A DNA stretch of 64,000 nucleotides from Psococerastis gibbosa (GCA_963971405.1 OZ020484.1:15500001-15564000), one strand, 5' to 3'. Counted from the stretch's first letter, positions 29,963 through 42,547 are shown. Notes: generated by a model not told the origin, from the sequence alone. Numbers and translations are program-made.

Positions 29963-30150
29963 ACCATAATATAAATAGAAGGCACAATCGAGGGCACCAA
30001 TGCAAGAGGGCGACCAAGGAAGGCGTTAGCAGAAGACCTCAAGAAAGACATGAGATGCGGAACCTACTTGCAGCTCAAGAGAACGGCCCAAGACAGGGAG
30101 GAGTGGAGAAGGAGATGGAAAGATTTGGTGCAAAGCAATTGCTAGATTGA
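29963..30150 (+). mobile_element. LINE ORF2 C-terminal fragment
   Basis: The plus frame reads EGTIEGTNARGRPRKALAED, then RTAQDREEWRRRWKDL and a stop. These are the closing motifs of an RTE/CR1-like ORF2, 5'-truncated. Confidence 0.7.
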
Positions 30151-30189
30151 AACTAAGGAAGAAATAATATTGCCCGCATCCTTAAGCTG

Positions 30190-32227
30190 ATAATAATAAT
30201 AATAATCTTTTTTTCTTCTTTCCTTCGTCCGTTATTCCACGGACCAAGGGCATATATTCATCAGACAGTACAAGGCATACAATATTTCATAGAGTACCAA
30301 AAATCCCCTGAGGGGTTTGTCTGGGCTAGTTTGAATACAAGATATAGCCTCAGACACAGAAAAAGAAAAGATTATCAAATATATTTTACATAAAAACATA
30401 ATTATGTTTTATTTTAAGTTTTCCAATATTAAATATAACCCCAAAGTTATCATTTACTAAAAGACATTTACTATGAAAAGACTATTGGTTCATTTGCATT
30501 AAGCAAAGAAGACATTTCACGTTAGTTACCTACTGTAAAACCAGTTTGTTAAAATTTATTTTTAAAAATAAGGACTCAAAATTGTTGCTTTTATAATTAG
30601 GCATATCTTTTTCTACTGAAATTCTAATAAAGGCACAGATATAATAATAATAATAAAGGGGAAATAAATAATTATAATTGGTTTATGTTTTATTCTTCCC
30701 CAAAACATTGCAGTCAGTATCTTACACTTGGTGGGTACCTCATCTATGGTGCTATATAACAGTATATAATACGATACGAGTTCAATTCCAAATTCACAGT
30801 GGAATCGAAATACAATTTTTTATAAGGCAATTTTATGCTGTTCACAAGAAAGGACGAGACTGGTGATAGCCTCATTTTCGTTGAATGCGTCTCGAAAAGG
30901 CCCGATTTCATATCGCTCTATATAGCCAGTACATGCTCCCATTGATCGAGGTCATATAACCCAATCTCTCATGTTCGGCCCCTATCATTGTATTGCTGAC
31001 TTGGACATTGAATGCCTATGACATGTAATTTGTTTCCCAACCTGAGGCTGCTGCTGCTGTAATTGAGAGAAATTTTTGAAAGTCGTATGAAAAAAGAGGT
31101 TGCTCTGTGAAAGCCCGCAAGTGTTTTATCCAGTACATTGTTTTAGTACCGTTTCATTTTTGTGCAGGACAATACTTCTGGCAACAAAACGTTCTCTATC
31201 GTATGTACGAATGTATTATTGACATTAATAACTTACAGAAATTTTATACTTTCACATGGAATCATTGGAGTCACGATTTTTCTCTCTCCTATCTATACGT
31301 TAGAATATGAAAAACTTTGTGATGCTCGAAATCGAGCGAAAGTGCCACGTTTTGTAGTTACATTTGCCACCAAACACTAAGTTCAGTTTAAGTGCAAGAC
31401 CGCAATGCCAATGAGTGCAGTTTAGTGTAAGAAAGAGCCATTGGCCCTAACTACGCTGTTGAATAAAGACGATTTTCTATTATTATTATTATTAAGAATG
31501 CCATTGGATTACGACTCAGGCGCACGCGGACGTACCCTACATTACCTTAAGACTACTTAAATATATCTGTACAAGCACACTATCGCCAAACACAAATATT
31601 TCATGGTTGTTTTTACAAAACAGCTTAATTTTCACCAAACCATAGTGATTTGTCACAATGCTCTAACCATTTTGTTGACTTAGCACGGACATCCTTGTTT
31701 AAGAGCAGAGGACAATAGCTAGGATGTAGCTGTAACTTGGAGAAGTTTCACAAGAGAGAAGCTATGGAAGCGGAAACAAAAAAGCAACATTGTTTAGAGC
31801 GGTGACACTGTCGGCAGCACAATGCCGAGATTTATTACCTCCGCAGATTGCTGTTGTTGTCGCGATCCAATATTAAAGCCTGCACTTTCAATACGAAATG
31901 CCTAAATAATTGAAGAAACTTGCAGTGGGATCATTAGTCAAACACTCAAAAATTTCCCCGACAAATTGTCAAATTTCAAACACTCAGCACGTTTTTTTTA
32001 AACACCGTTTCACATATTTTCATTGTGCAAGAAATAATGGAATGTAAACGCTTTATAATGACGAAAGGAAAGAAAAAGATCAGAGAGAAAAATAAAGATT
32101 TGAAAGAATAGATAATGTAAGTAACATCATGTCATTCCAAATATTCTGAGCTGACTCATTCTTACATGATTTACATTACTATTTTTCAAATGTACAGTTG
32201 CGATCTATTGTGCTGAAGCTGGCAGTC
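30190..32227. other. Non-coding, AT-rich stretch
   Basis: (TAA)n and (TAT)n runs occur at 30190, 30643 and 31480. A SINE-like 3' end is at 31440-31495 (GTTGAATAAAGACGATTT then ATT repeats). Several 60-70 codon frames have no protein character. Confidence 0.45.
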
Positions 32228-32414
32228 AGGGCCGTAGCCACAAATTATTTTCGGGGAGGGGGGGGGGGGTCCAACTGACGTCACCGGATGTGAGGTAACC
32301 TCAATATATTTAAAACTCCCTTATATCTAGTGTACGCTGCAAATATTTCGGGGAGGATGGGGGTCTAAACCCCTTGGTGGGGGTTACTCAACTCACGATT
32401 TTTTGGCACGTCAC
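32228..32414. repeat. Partial GGCCGTAG/oligo-G element
   Basis: Starts GGGCCGTAGCCACAAATT, contains a G9-G10 run and GTCTAAACCCC, and ends near GTCACGGCC. It is related to 8248-8420 but too worn to show duplications. Confidence 0.45.
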
Positions 32415-32572
32415 GGCCAGATTTTCATAAGAACTGGTGCCCTCGCTAAAACGTTTTGCCACCCCGGACGTAGAGTACCTAGTGCTGGGGTTGACAATTG
32501 ACAATATGTGTAATTGTATAATGTGCAATATATTACTTACTTACTTACTTACTTATTTATGACAATCCGACC

Positions 32573-32700
32573 GTTAAGACTAAAAATAATCGACATAGCA
32601 GGTTCGCTGCCGTAGCATAAGGTACCAAGTTAAATTATTCCCAGGGGTAAAAATGTAAACAAATCAAATTTAGAATAGCATTTTGCATTCTTAAATATTT
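32573..32700. repeat. Worn copy of the TGTAAACAAA-core MITE family
   Basis: AAAATGTAAACAAATCAAAT followed by GAATAGCATTTTGCATTC corresponds to the family core. The left end has AATCGACATAGCAGG. No right terminus. Confidence 0.45.
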
Positions 32701-33042
32701 GTAAACATTTTTAGACATGGTGACATTTGACAGTATTAGGAACAGTATATTATACGATACGATGTAAATTTTAAAAATCAGTGAGATGTCAATAGATGTA
32801 CTGTATGTAGCAAATGTTGCAATGCTATAACGATGTTAATTAGAAAAAATGACAGCTGGGGTACAATTTGAACAGAAAATGTTAACTGTTTATTTTCTGA
32901 GTAGGAAATCACGTTGAGGCTGGGGGCGGAAAAGCTGGCGGAAGGAAGAGAAGGAATTGCGAAACCTGGCAGAAGGAAATGAAGCTCCTGCTGCTGCAAC
33001 AGCACCCCGGCAGGTGCACCCGCAATTCATCAAAATTGGGGG

Positions 33043-33424
33043 CAAACATACTGCTCAGAATTACCATCGGGTTATGTTAACCAGCATACCTCCTCGGAAT
33101 TTGACGTTATAAAACATGGCATGTCCTCCATTGGGCGAACACACTGCTCAGAATTATCATCGGGTTATGTTAGCCAACACACTTCTTTGGAATTTGACGT
33201 TATAAGACATGGCATGTCCTCCATTGGGCGAACATACTGCTCAGAATTATCATCGGGTTATGTTAGCCAACACACTTCTTTGGAATTTGACGTTATAAGA
33301 CATGGCATGTCCTCCATTGGGCGAACATACTGCTCAGAATTACCATCGGGTTATGTTAGCCAACACAATTCCTTGCAATTCGACGTTATAAAACATGGTT
33401 TGTCTTTCATTGGGCGAACAATTA
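33043..33424. repeat. 93-bp minisatellite, four units
   Basis: Units start near 33043, 33136, 33229 and 33322 (GGGCGAACATACTGCTCAGA) with a fifth partial at 33415. The 31-codon period keeps a frame open (MSSIGRTYCSELSSGYVSQ per unit). Units 2 and 3 are almost identical and outer units are diverged, as expected from slippage. Confidence 0.85.
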
Positions 33425-33624
33425 AATGTGCCATATTTTTCTATCCGAAAGCAAGGGGCAGATAGATTGCCCTCCGGATTTCAATTGTCAAATGGATGGA
33501 ATTGTACTACATTATAGCCATGTGCATTTAAATTGTGCATTGTAGAAAGGGTTCAAAGCCGTGATAAGATAATTTTTCCTTTTGAGACTACATTTGAATT
33601 TTCACGAGACAATAATATTACTAA

Positions 33625-33746
33625 GCCGGCTATTCCACTTGTCAATTTTTCTTCAATAATTGATGAGATTTTTTCTTTACTCATACTGTCATCTCATCAA
33701 TTATTGATGTACAAATGACGGAATATTGACAAGTGGAATAGCCGGC
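33625..33746. mobile_element. Fold-back MITE G
   Basis: 122-bp hairpin with ends GCCGGCTATTCCACTTGTCA / TGACAAGTGGAATAGCCGGC, direct TAA on both sides (33622-33624, 33747-33749), and an inner stem TCAATAATTGATGAGAT. Confidence 0.88.
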
Positions 33747-33749
33747 TAA

Positions 33750-34431
33750 GAGAATCTCATGTTTTGATTCCAATTTTTTATTTATTTACAAAGCAAGTTA
33801 TTACTAATTTATTCTATTCAAGTTATAGAATATTATTTCGTACATCATATTTTAAGGTATCTAATTTTAGGCACTGCAGTTCGTTATTGAGAACTAAAAT
33901 TTCCAACAGTAAAGTTCATGGAAAAACTATGAAACAAACAATTATAAATACTAAACTAAACATGTTTACAATCAAAAAGACCCTCAAAATCTTCAAGAAT
34001 ATAAAATCCCGATATGCCATTAAATGTACTGAAAGTGAATGTACAATAGTTTTGCGGATAAAAATGTATGCAGCAGCGGCTCGGCCATTGCAAGAAGGAA
34101 CAAATTTAAATATGAGAGAATGTAGAAGAGAGCTGTAATTCCAAACAAAAGTTTTTCTTTTTTTCGAAACAATGTTGTATGACTCTCATCTCTTCTCCCC
34201 TGTGGCCGTTATTTCTTTTCCATTTTATGATGAAGGAAACCATGAATTCTAATGGCTTGTGAGGGAAATGGCGACGTTGGGGGGATCGATCAAATATTCT
34301 CTCGGCTCTGTTTCCATTCAAAATGTTCAAAATCAGGAGATCTGGAGCAATCTTGACGCATTTTAACCAAAAAATTTGACATTACAGAATAGGCTATGTT
34401 TTTAGTTCACAAATTTAAAATTAATCTATAA
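33750..34431. other. Non-coding stretch
   Basis: A 124-codon frame at 33764-34138 is lysine- and isoleucine-rich as expected of AT-rich DNA, and no domain is recognised. Confidence 0.4.
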
Positions 34432-34741
34432 CAGTGGCGGAGCGTGGGATAATAAATTGCGAGTATAATGCTTGCAAATATATATTTAATTGAAAAAAGA
34501 AAGAAAACACGCATCATTTTATATAGCATGTTGTATCCTCTAAAAAAGTAAAAATTTGAAAACAAAAAAGAAAATATTTGAATTCTAGCGTGACGAGATT
34601 CTTAATTTTTTTTGGACTGCGTTGATAACATCATACTAATACAATCTGATTTGCTCGCGGCTTCCTATAGATTTCAGCGAAGCTCTTAATACATTCGATG
34701 GATTTGTTGAGTGTAATGCGGCATTGCACGCTCCGCCACTG
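34432..34741. mobile_element. hAT-like MITE
   Basis: 310 bp with ends CAGTGGCGGAGCGTG / CACGCTCCGCCACTG. CAGTGGCG is a common hAT terminus. The flanks do not show a convincing 8-bp repeat. Confidence 0.68.
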
Positions 34742-37204
34742 ACTATGAATGTATATATTAACTGCAGATCAGTAAAGTTTTAAACATAATTCGTTTCGTT
34801 ACCAAGCTCAAGACGGCGTTCATTTGGGTGCTAAAGGGCTCTGACATCAGAAGAGTGCGGACATTGCTGAAAAAGCTAGACAGTTTTGATAAAAAAAGGC
34901 GGTATCAATTAATGATGCAAGCAACATGCATGTAGACTTTAAATCGGGTGAATTGTGAGTCAAACTAAGGCAAATTTTGGATCTGAATTAGGCTCGAAGT
35001 GAGTGAAAAAAAGAGCCTAATAATTTTGTGAAATTGGGTGAATATCAAGCCAAAATCGGGCCTAAATTGGGTAACATCAGATTCGAATCTTTGAATTAAA
35101 AATTAAAATATACATTTTAATGGCTGAGTCAATAACATAGCTATCTCTCGGTTGTTTAGTAGGTTGTTCATGAATGAAAAGTAGACAGAAATTAATACAC
35201 AAAATAACAAGAAGCTACTGAATGAATGAATGAATAAAATATGTTGAATAATATACTGTATATTGCTGAGAGTTCATATTTGCAGAGCGTGAGTTGGTGT
35301 CATATGCGCGGCCCGGTAGGGCAGTCAGTCGTACAAATTCATGCTATAACTTTTTTAATCAATTTCATTTATTTCCCAACATGAAACAAACAACAAAGTG
35401 AAACAGAGGGAGCCGCAGATAGCGAAAAGCAGCCCTCCTATACCGTATATATTTACAATGAACCCGTTTTATGGATCTAATTATAATGTAATTACACGAG
35501 GGAGCTAAATTAAAAAAACATTAACCTAAATTAAAAACATTTGCTACAGAAAAATGCAGTCAATTCAGTGCGAGTCAGAGAAATATTGTGACAAGTTCGC
35601 AGGGCCTCTGATTAAGTTGCCGCTGGAGCGGCAAAGGCCAAGGGAGCCGACACCCAAGTGCTCAGCCTCTAATTTTAAAATAATTTTAATCAAGGAATTC
35701 GTATTCAAAACCGGAGTCGCAATTAACCAGTGAAATAGAAATTCAAAAGGGAGAATACTAATGGAAATGCTATCTGTTAAAGAAGAAAATGGAAAACAAC
35801 TCCCAATGTCTTTAAAGAAACTGAATTTTTTTTTTTACAAGTTCTCCGACTTTAAGTTTTTGATAAGCGATAAGATAACAATGATATTTTGTGATTAGGA
35901 TTGTATTGTGAACTAGAGGACCCTATATCGTATTTTACAATTAAATAAAAATAATGCCGCTCTACTTTATCCAATGCCCCTTCTTGGCGATTTCAATAAT
36001 TTCAACAACAGTACAGGAATACACATTCTTTCTATTATGTCTTCTTCCAACAGGTGCGTACCTAACAAGAGAGTGGAGAAATAGCTTACATACGTACGTT
36101 CAAACCATAATAATTAATTAATCGTACTCAAGCACGTGTAGCAGAAACGGAAATGAATTACTTACCCAGGAGATTATTTCAACCATTAAATTGGCAATAT
36201 GGACCGAAACAGACTCGTTCATGTTGGTATTTGTATAAGCCCGTTACAAATGCTTATATATATATTTTGTTTTTAATCTTACTGTAATACTGTACGTCAA
36301 TTTACATTCATTTGCGCTTATTTGCAAGTATTATTTACACTTATTCTCAGCTAAGTCATTCTTTTACGCTGGTGCTACAACTTCAGCTGGTAATAACATA
36401 AAGTAATTAATAGGCTATGATGAGATCTCTGAATTGATAAATATTCTTGTAACTCTTCTGAATAATCACTGAACATATTGTATGGTTCGTTAACTGCCTA
36501 AATTGATGTTGAAAACGAGAATAAGGAGCTAACAGAAGCCAGACAGCCTCGGGATCTCTTACAGAGAGAGAATAATTTTACTTCCTTACATTCGAGCAAT
36601 TTCCGTCCTCTGAATTCTAGGATTGCAGAGTACTGTGTTGGCAGCTGCAGTAAACGGCAAGTTATAACTTGGCATTTAAGTTCATTTAACCTCAAAACTC
36701 ATTCCCGACTCCATTTTGTAGGCATTATTGTTCTGCAACTGTTGAAGGTGAAAATAGTGCTGTGTTGGCTGGGATTAGAATATTCAACATTTTCTACACT
36801 GAAGGTTGCTCTATATCCCTCACGCACTTTTACTTCTTGGGTAGATTTAGGGGGGGGGGCACTCGTAAAGTAGCAAAACCGTCAAACAGCAGCCAGTACA
36901 CGCTCTATAACCTATATTACTATTATTATTGAAAATATATAAAAAAGATGCAACATTTAGTTAAGAAGACGTCACCCCCGACAAGCGGAAGCTTTGGGGT
37001 GGTCGTGATTTGTAATTAGCATATATTTACTCTGCAATAATATAATCCCCTAGCTGGTGGAGCAACCAGTTAGGGGAAAAAATAAATTATTATAGGTATG
37101 GTACTTTAAAATACTACTTAAGTTATGAACATTGGTAAGGAAGCTGGCCGCAGATATAGATCCTCCCGAAATAGATTGATTTATTCTATATTCAATTGTA
37201 TTTA
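34742..37204. other. Non-coding stretch
   Basis: AT-rich; (GAAT)n at 35220 and a G9 run at 36851. No gene or recognised transposon end. Confidence 0.4.
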
Positions 37205-37700
37205 TTTATTGCTTTCCTATTTATACGCAGTATAAGGAAAGCTTTGTGATGGCCGAAATTTACCAATTTGAGATTTACACGTTTTGAGGTACCAGGAACC
37301 CAAAAATGTAGTTTTTGCGAAATGTCTGCCTGTCGTGTTGTCTGTCTGTGCGCTGATTTGTTTGCCAAACTACTCAATGGATTTGGATGAAATTTGGCAC
37401 TTAATAAAAGTCATACCTCGGGACAAAGTTCTTATATTTTGTGCTAACTCAATTTTGGGGGGTTCTACCTTCCAAAAAACTTTTAAAAAATGTCTAAAAA
37501 CATTATTTCTCAATAACAGCTCCACCGATTCCTTTAAAATTCACATGTATTGTAGTCGTTATTAATGCAAACAAAATTCAATAAGTTGCTGGCCCCTTGA
37601 TAGTTTAGTTCTGGGGGAAAACAATAAATAAAAAAATTCATGAAAAACGGCTAAAAAATAATTTTTCTGTGGAACCTTTCTATCGATGCTTCCTTACTTC
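37205..37700 (+). repeat. (TCTG)n-containing dispersed repeat, copy 1
   Basis: Begins TGCTTTCCTATTTATACGCA, then TATAAGGAAAGCTTTGTGAT, ACACGTTTTGAGGTACCAGG, a short TGTCTG run and TGGATTTGGATGAAATTTGG. Same family as 46751-47480 and (inverted) 40440-40560. Confidence 0.75.
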
Positions 37701-37701
37701 A

Positions 37702-37812
37702 GCAGGCTGATCGAGGAGATTGTAATACCGGGGTTTATTTAATTTTCTGGTATTAAAAATGTAAACAGACAAATTTTGAATAGCACATTCCATTATAAAA
37801 TTATCTTATGTG
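37702..37812. mobile_element. Truncated TGTAAACAAA-core MITE
   Basis: Left end AGGCTGATCGAGGAGATT, core ATGTAAACAGACAAATTTTG and GAATAGCACATTCCATTATA; the right end is missing. It belongs with 40922-41090. Confidence 0.65.
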
Positions 37813-37920
37813 TTAAACAGAGTAAAAAAAAAAACCAAACAGATTGCTACCCCAAACATAGATTTGGTATTTAACAAAAAAACTTTTTTGAAGAAATTAT
37901 GGATAATTCATGCCCCAATT

Positions 37921-38687
37921 TTTTTTTTTTTTTTTTTTATAAATTGGGGTCCTACAGGTGTTACCTGTGTGCACTTAAGCCTATTGGCCTATTGTGCCCC
38001 CTACAACAAAGTATCTACATCACTTCTACATCACTTTCTCGAGGCCTGTCTCCCTCACGAGAGCCAGGATCTTGAGGGGATTCAGAAGTGGTAGGTCTTT
38101 TACATGTAACTGCAAGCTTTCCGAGCATGCTGCTCTTCTTCGTGCGATTGCATCGCATCGCATCGCAGGTCCTCCGCACCTTCATTGCAGAATCTGCAAG
38201 ACTATAGTTGTCTCCCTAAGAGACTCCAGATATTTAACCCCAGGACCAAAGACGCCAAGGCCTGTTCTTGGTTTGGTACTTCCTAGCCTAGAGCCATCAG
38301 TAAACCACTTGATTGTGTGACTATTGAGAATTCCTGCTGATTCGCAGCATTCTTTCATTGTCCCTAATATAGTTTCGAATTCCCTCCTAAAACAGTATTT
38401 TGGATGGATTCTATCGCTTGGCATATCCAGGCAGTGGTCAGACGTAGTCAGAGAGGCTGAGTCTCTCTTAATTGCCCTTCCACTCCTAGTAATGCCATTT
38501 CTGCTGAAGTTTCCACTGCAACATGGAGGGGTGGGAAGTCCAGTACTATCTCCATTGCTGCAGTGGGACAGGATTACATAGCCCCTGTAAAGCATCATGT
38601 TAGAGAATACGGGCTTCTGAATGTAGCCATAATTTGGATTATTCAGAGAAAAATTCTCATGTGGTTTGATTTTGCCATGTCCATGAA
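37921..38687 (-). mobile_element. LINE 3' end with RNase H domain, left arm of an inverted pair
   Basis: The minus strand carries an RNase H motif WFTDGSRLGSTKPRTGLGVF, followed by GPGVKYLES and ETTIVLQ. It then loses frame and ends at a T18-19 run (poly(A) of the minus strand) at 37921. An upstream linker contains FRREFETILGTMKECCESAG. The matching arm lies at 39656-40312. Confidence 0.82.
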
Positions 38688-38843
38688 GCCATGACCAATG
38701 GTATGGTTACAGCAGGAAAAGACAGGCGGATTCATGCCCCAATACATACCCTTCCACTATTTCTGTGTTGTATCGTATTATATATACCAATGAGACACAG
38801 CCTGTCTTTTCCTGCTGTAACCATACCATTGGTCATGGCTTCA
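38684..38843. repeat. Hairpin with 45-bp arms
   Basis: ATGAAGCCATGACCAATGGT... and its complement ...ACCATTGGTCATGGCTTCAT pair almost perfectly around a 70-bp loop. One arm abuts the breakpoint of the LINE fragment at 38687. Confidence 0.8.
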
Positions 38844-39655
38844 TTTTAAATATTAAAGTAAATTTGTCGCTCATGAAACACTCTCCCCAGTATCTGAGTA
38901 TTAAAATTTATAATGAAACGCCAATAAGACGCCAATAAGACGCCTATAAGACAAGTACTATTTGTCGCACGGTCCAGGAGTGAAATTCGGAAATGGTTGG
39001 ACAATCTTTCCAACAGCGGTCTAGACGCAATGGTTTCGGACTAGTTTTATGTCCCCGTCCCATCACGATATCTCCATATACTTCCTCTTTCTAACTGCTT
39101 CTTTCTTTTTAACATATTTATAACATATGCTGTATTTTTCTCCTTTATTCATCATTCTACTAAGTAGGTAATTCTATATTACTAATCTTTTTTACTAACC
39201 TTTTTTACTAACCTTTACCAACCTTTTTTACTAACCTTTACTAACCTTTTCTTTTTTTTACTAACCCTAGTATCGTTTTGATACCTGTGCAACCTAAATA
39301 AATGCATTTGTCATTCGTAAATAAATAAATATACATACATACATTTTTTAATTGCACAGATAGCTTTACGAACGTTGCTCTAGCCCTCCACTTTGACAAG
39401 AGTTCTTATAGTGGGGGGCTCTCCGCAACTCTTTTCAAATATCATTGATATATACATTTCTCTGTCCTGCTTGATATGCCTTCCATCCGTGCAGACACGA
39501 GTTTCTCATTGCACAGGGTGGATGGCCTATCAAGCAGTCATGCATATATTATATTGCATTGTCGTTGCATTGAAAATTGGTATCAATGAAAATATTCTGT
39601 AATGTTTTGGAGGAATACATTTTTACTTTACTTACTTTTACTTTACTTTACTTTA
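38844..39655. other. Spacer between the inverted LINE ends
   Basis: Contains a TTTACTAACC minisatellite (39180-39270), short (AATA)n and (CTTTA)n runs, and no gene. Confidence 0.5.
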
Positions 39656-40312
39656 CTTCATGAACACGGCAAAATCAAACCATATGAGAATTTTTCTCTG
39701 AATAATCCAAATTATGGCTACATTCAGAAGCCCGAATTCTATAACATGATGCTTTGCAGGGGCTATGAAATCCTGTCCCACTGAAGCAATGGAGATAGTA
39801 CAGGATGGGAAGTCCATGTTGCAGTGGAAACTTCAGCCGAAATGGCATTATCAGGAGTAGAAGGACAATTAAGAGAGACTCAGCCTCCCTGACTACGTCT
39901 CACCACTGCCTGGATATACCAAGCGATAGAATCCATCCAAATACTGTTTTAGGCTAGGAAGTAGACTAGGAAGTACAAAACCAAGAACAGGCCTTGGCGT
40001 CTTTTGGCGTCTTTGGTCCTGGGGTTAAATATCTGGAGTCTCATGGGGAGACAACTATATATAGTCTTGCAGATTCTGTAATGAAGGTGCGGAGGACCTG
40101 CGATGCAATCGCACGAAGAAGAGCAGCATGCTCGGGAAGCTTGCAGTTACATGTAAAAGACCTACCACTTCTGAATCCCCTCAAGATCTTGGCTCTCCTG
40201 AGGGAGATAGGCCTTGAGAAAGTGATGTAGAAGTTATGTAGATACTTTGTTGTAGGGGGCACAATAGGTTTAAGTGCACACAGGTAACACCTGTACCCAC
40301 ATTAAAAAAAAA
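39656..40312 (+). mobile_element. LINE 3' end with RNase H domain, right arm of an inverted pair
   Basis: Plus-strand counterpart of 37921-38687: same start CTTCATG.ACA.GGCAAAATC, an RNase H remnant SFGVFGPGVKYLES, and a short A-run at 40302. It carries internal deletions relative to the left arm. Confidence 0.8.
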
Positions 40313-40439
40313 ATTACCAATGAGACAAAAAATGGTGTTAACCAAAAAATGAAAAAAAATACACCTGGACAATATTTTTTTGAACAGAGACAGAATTTAA
40401 TCAAATTCTATAGAGTAGTTTGGCCCTAAATTTATGCTA

Positions 40440-40560
40440 CAGACAGGAAGACAAACATTTCGTAAAAACCCTTCTTTGGGTTCTGGGACCTCAAAGCGTA
40501 CAAATCCATAGAAACCCCGAAATCGAAAATTTCGACCATCCCAAAGCCTTTCTTATACCA
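40440..40560 (-). repeat. (TCTG)n-family repeat, truncated inverted copy
   Basis: On the minus strand AAGAAAGGCTTTGGGATGGT, CGAAATTTTCGATTTCG and CGTTTTGAGG..CCCAGAACCC match the start of copies at 37205 and 46751. It stops before the TCTG array. Confidence 0.65.
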
Positions 40561-40921
40561 ACGTATTAATAGAAAAGCAAAAATCAAAGGTGAAATGTAG
40601 TGTTTGAATTTAAAAAAATATATAAAATATCTCTCTACAACTAAGCAACGGTGGCTGGGGAAGAGAATAATTCGAGAGAACATAGGCGGACTGACAGGCG
40701 GCACAAAACCATAATGTTGACGCAAAAGGATGGCCCAACATCCTTTGAAACGGATTGACAAAATTAATCTCGTTTTAGCATAACTCACATTTTCAGCGGC
40801 TCTGTCGTGTCCCTTTCAAATAACCCAAAACCTCAACTACTGACTGCTTGTAGCGTACCTTTTAAGCTACTGCAGAAAGCCAGCGGCTCCTATGATCACA
40901 ATAGCACAATGAGAAGTCCAG

Positions 40922-41090
40922 CAGCCTGATCGAAGCGATTATAATACCGGGGTTAAATAAATACCCTAGGATTACAACTGTAAACAAACAAATCTTGAAT
41001 AGCACTTTCCATTATAAATTTATCTTGTTTACATTTTTATTACCAGGGGATTAAATAAATACCGGTATTATAATCGTCTCGATCAGGCTG
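40922..41090. mobile_element. TGTAAACAAA-core MITE, termini CAGCCTGATCGA
   Basis: 169 bp with ends CAGCCTGATCGAAGCGATTA / TAATCGTCTCGATCAGGCTG and CAG on both sides as a possible 3-bp duplication. Inside is a subterminal repeat AATACCGGGGTTAAATAAAT / ATTAAATAAATACCGGTATT. Confidence 0.8.
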
Positions 41091-41093
41091 CAG

Positions 41094-41713
41094 GTGGGCC
41101 GTTGTGGTCCCAGAAAATAATAATTAATTAATAGCAAAAGCCGCTCTTATTATTTGTATTAAGGACTGGATGGCTCGGAGCCCATGAGTGAGGTTGCAAA
41201 AATAAAGAAAACAATATTTCATAAATATTATCATCTAACGACCTCTGACTTTAACAGGTTGGAGTAGGTGAAGGCAACATACCTAAAGCTAGTTCTCAAT
41301 GTACCTAAAGATACCAAATCGAAACTGAGCTGGCTTGTGACTTATTATTTGTAGATGAAATTAGAACCTATTTCATGCTGCCATCCACCAGGGCGCTTCA
41401 GGTGTTCTTGGCGGTTCGAAAGTCGAAGAATCGAGATATCAACCAAACTAAATGCCACAGAAGGAATGGTTAACAGGAACGAGCTACGAGCTACGGCATG
41501 TGGTCACTCCACTGCCTCCATGGCTGTGACAGTGAAGACGAATCGAAACCATTTTGGGCAGCAAGTTCCCATAAAAGGTTTAGGACAAGGAGTGAACTTG
41601 CCCTGGATATGGTTAGGCCTCAAAAGTTCTAGTCAACCTCCCCAAAATAAAATCCTCTGGTGTGTCTGTGGGTAGGGGGAAGGCCCAAATCGCTCTATTT
41701 GGCCCGAGGCCCA
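41094..41713. other. Non-coding stretch
   Basis: A 106-codon frame at 41355-41675 has no recognisable domain or splice support. Confidence 0.4.
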
Positions 41714-41981
41714 TTGATTTTCTCAACGGGTCTGCACCTTTTCAATTCCATTATTTGTCGAAAACAAATACAGTAATTCAAATGATGTAGAACCCAAATT
41801 AAGGCTATTTGTACGACATCTTTCAATCCAGACATCAACAGTATTGCTTGATTTTCTCAACGGGTCTGCACCTTTTCAAGTCCATTATTTGTCAAAAACA
41901 AATACAGTAATTCAAATTATGTAGAACCCAAATTAAGGCTTTTTGTACGACATCTTTCAATCCAGACATCAACAGTATTGC
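41714..41981. repeat. 134-bp tandem duplication
   Basis: Two near-identical units, starting TTGATTTTCTCAACGGGTCT at 41714 and 41848, differ at a handful of bases, so the duplication is recent. Confidence 0.9.
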
Positions 41982-42109
41982 TGAGAACGCAATTTCATTC
42001 GTAAAATTACATTATCATATTAATATTGTGCGTTTTTCATTTGTATAAGCAAAGGAAACAAAAATAAATCTTTGCAAAAGTAATGGGGGGTTCAAATCAC
42101 TAGAGCTCG

Positions 42110-42200
42110 AATATAATTTTTTTTTACTGTGGGTTGCGAACGAATTTCAGATTGGAAATGTGAGTCAACACTAAAAAAGTTGGGGAACCGCTTTAGTAGA
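42110..42200. repeat. hAT-like remnant
   Basis: CTGTGGGTTGCGAACG and AAGTTGGGGAACCGCT are worn hAT-terminal wording. Too short to classify further. Confidence 0.35.
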
Positions 42201-42482
42201 AATAAGTGTACAATTTACCGAGCGTTGCCCATAATATGATCCCAAAATGAAAATTCTTCACCTCTGCCTAGATCATAGTGACCGCATCCTCTAATACTGG
42301 CTAATACTTAGGTGAAAATTAGCACAGTACTCATCGCCGGTATCTGAGACTACGCTCGCAAACATAATGAATACCAAGTTATCCATAGCAATCAATAGTA
42401 GTTAAAAATGCTGTTTTGCTCTTATATCGTACAATATATATTTTTCTTAAATAAATAAATGTTGAGTTTTGTTCTATTCCTA

Positions 42483-42532
42483 AGCCAACCTAGCGGAGTT
42501 AGGGCTATAATGCCCTCTCTTACACCCAACTG
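42483..42532 (-). mobile_element. tRNA-Glu-derived SINE, 3' fragment (copy C)
   Basis: CCAACCTAGCGGAGTTAGGG through CTCTCTTACACCCAACT matches the 3' body of copies A and B. Head missing. Confidence 0.7.
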
Positions 42533-42547
42533 CATTTACTACTCCAC

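Noticed and set aside
33043..33424. CRISPR-like regular spacing
   Set aside because: The units are contiguous 93-bp tandem copies without unique spacers, in a eukaryotic context; this is a minisatellite.
33764..34138. 124-codon frame
   Set aside because: Composition (Lys, Ile, Thr, Asn) is what AT-rich random sequence gives; no start context or domain.
34432..34741. 8-bp target duplication for the hAT-like element
   Set aside because: Flanks ATCTATAA and ACTATGAA do not align well enough to claim one.
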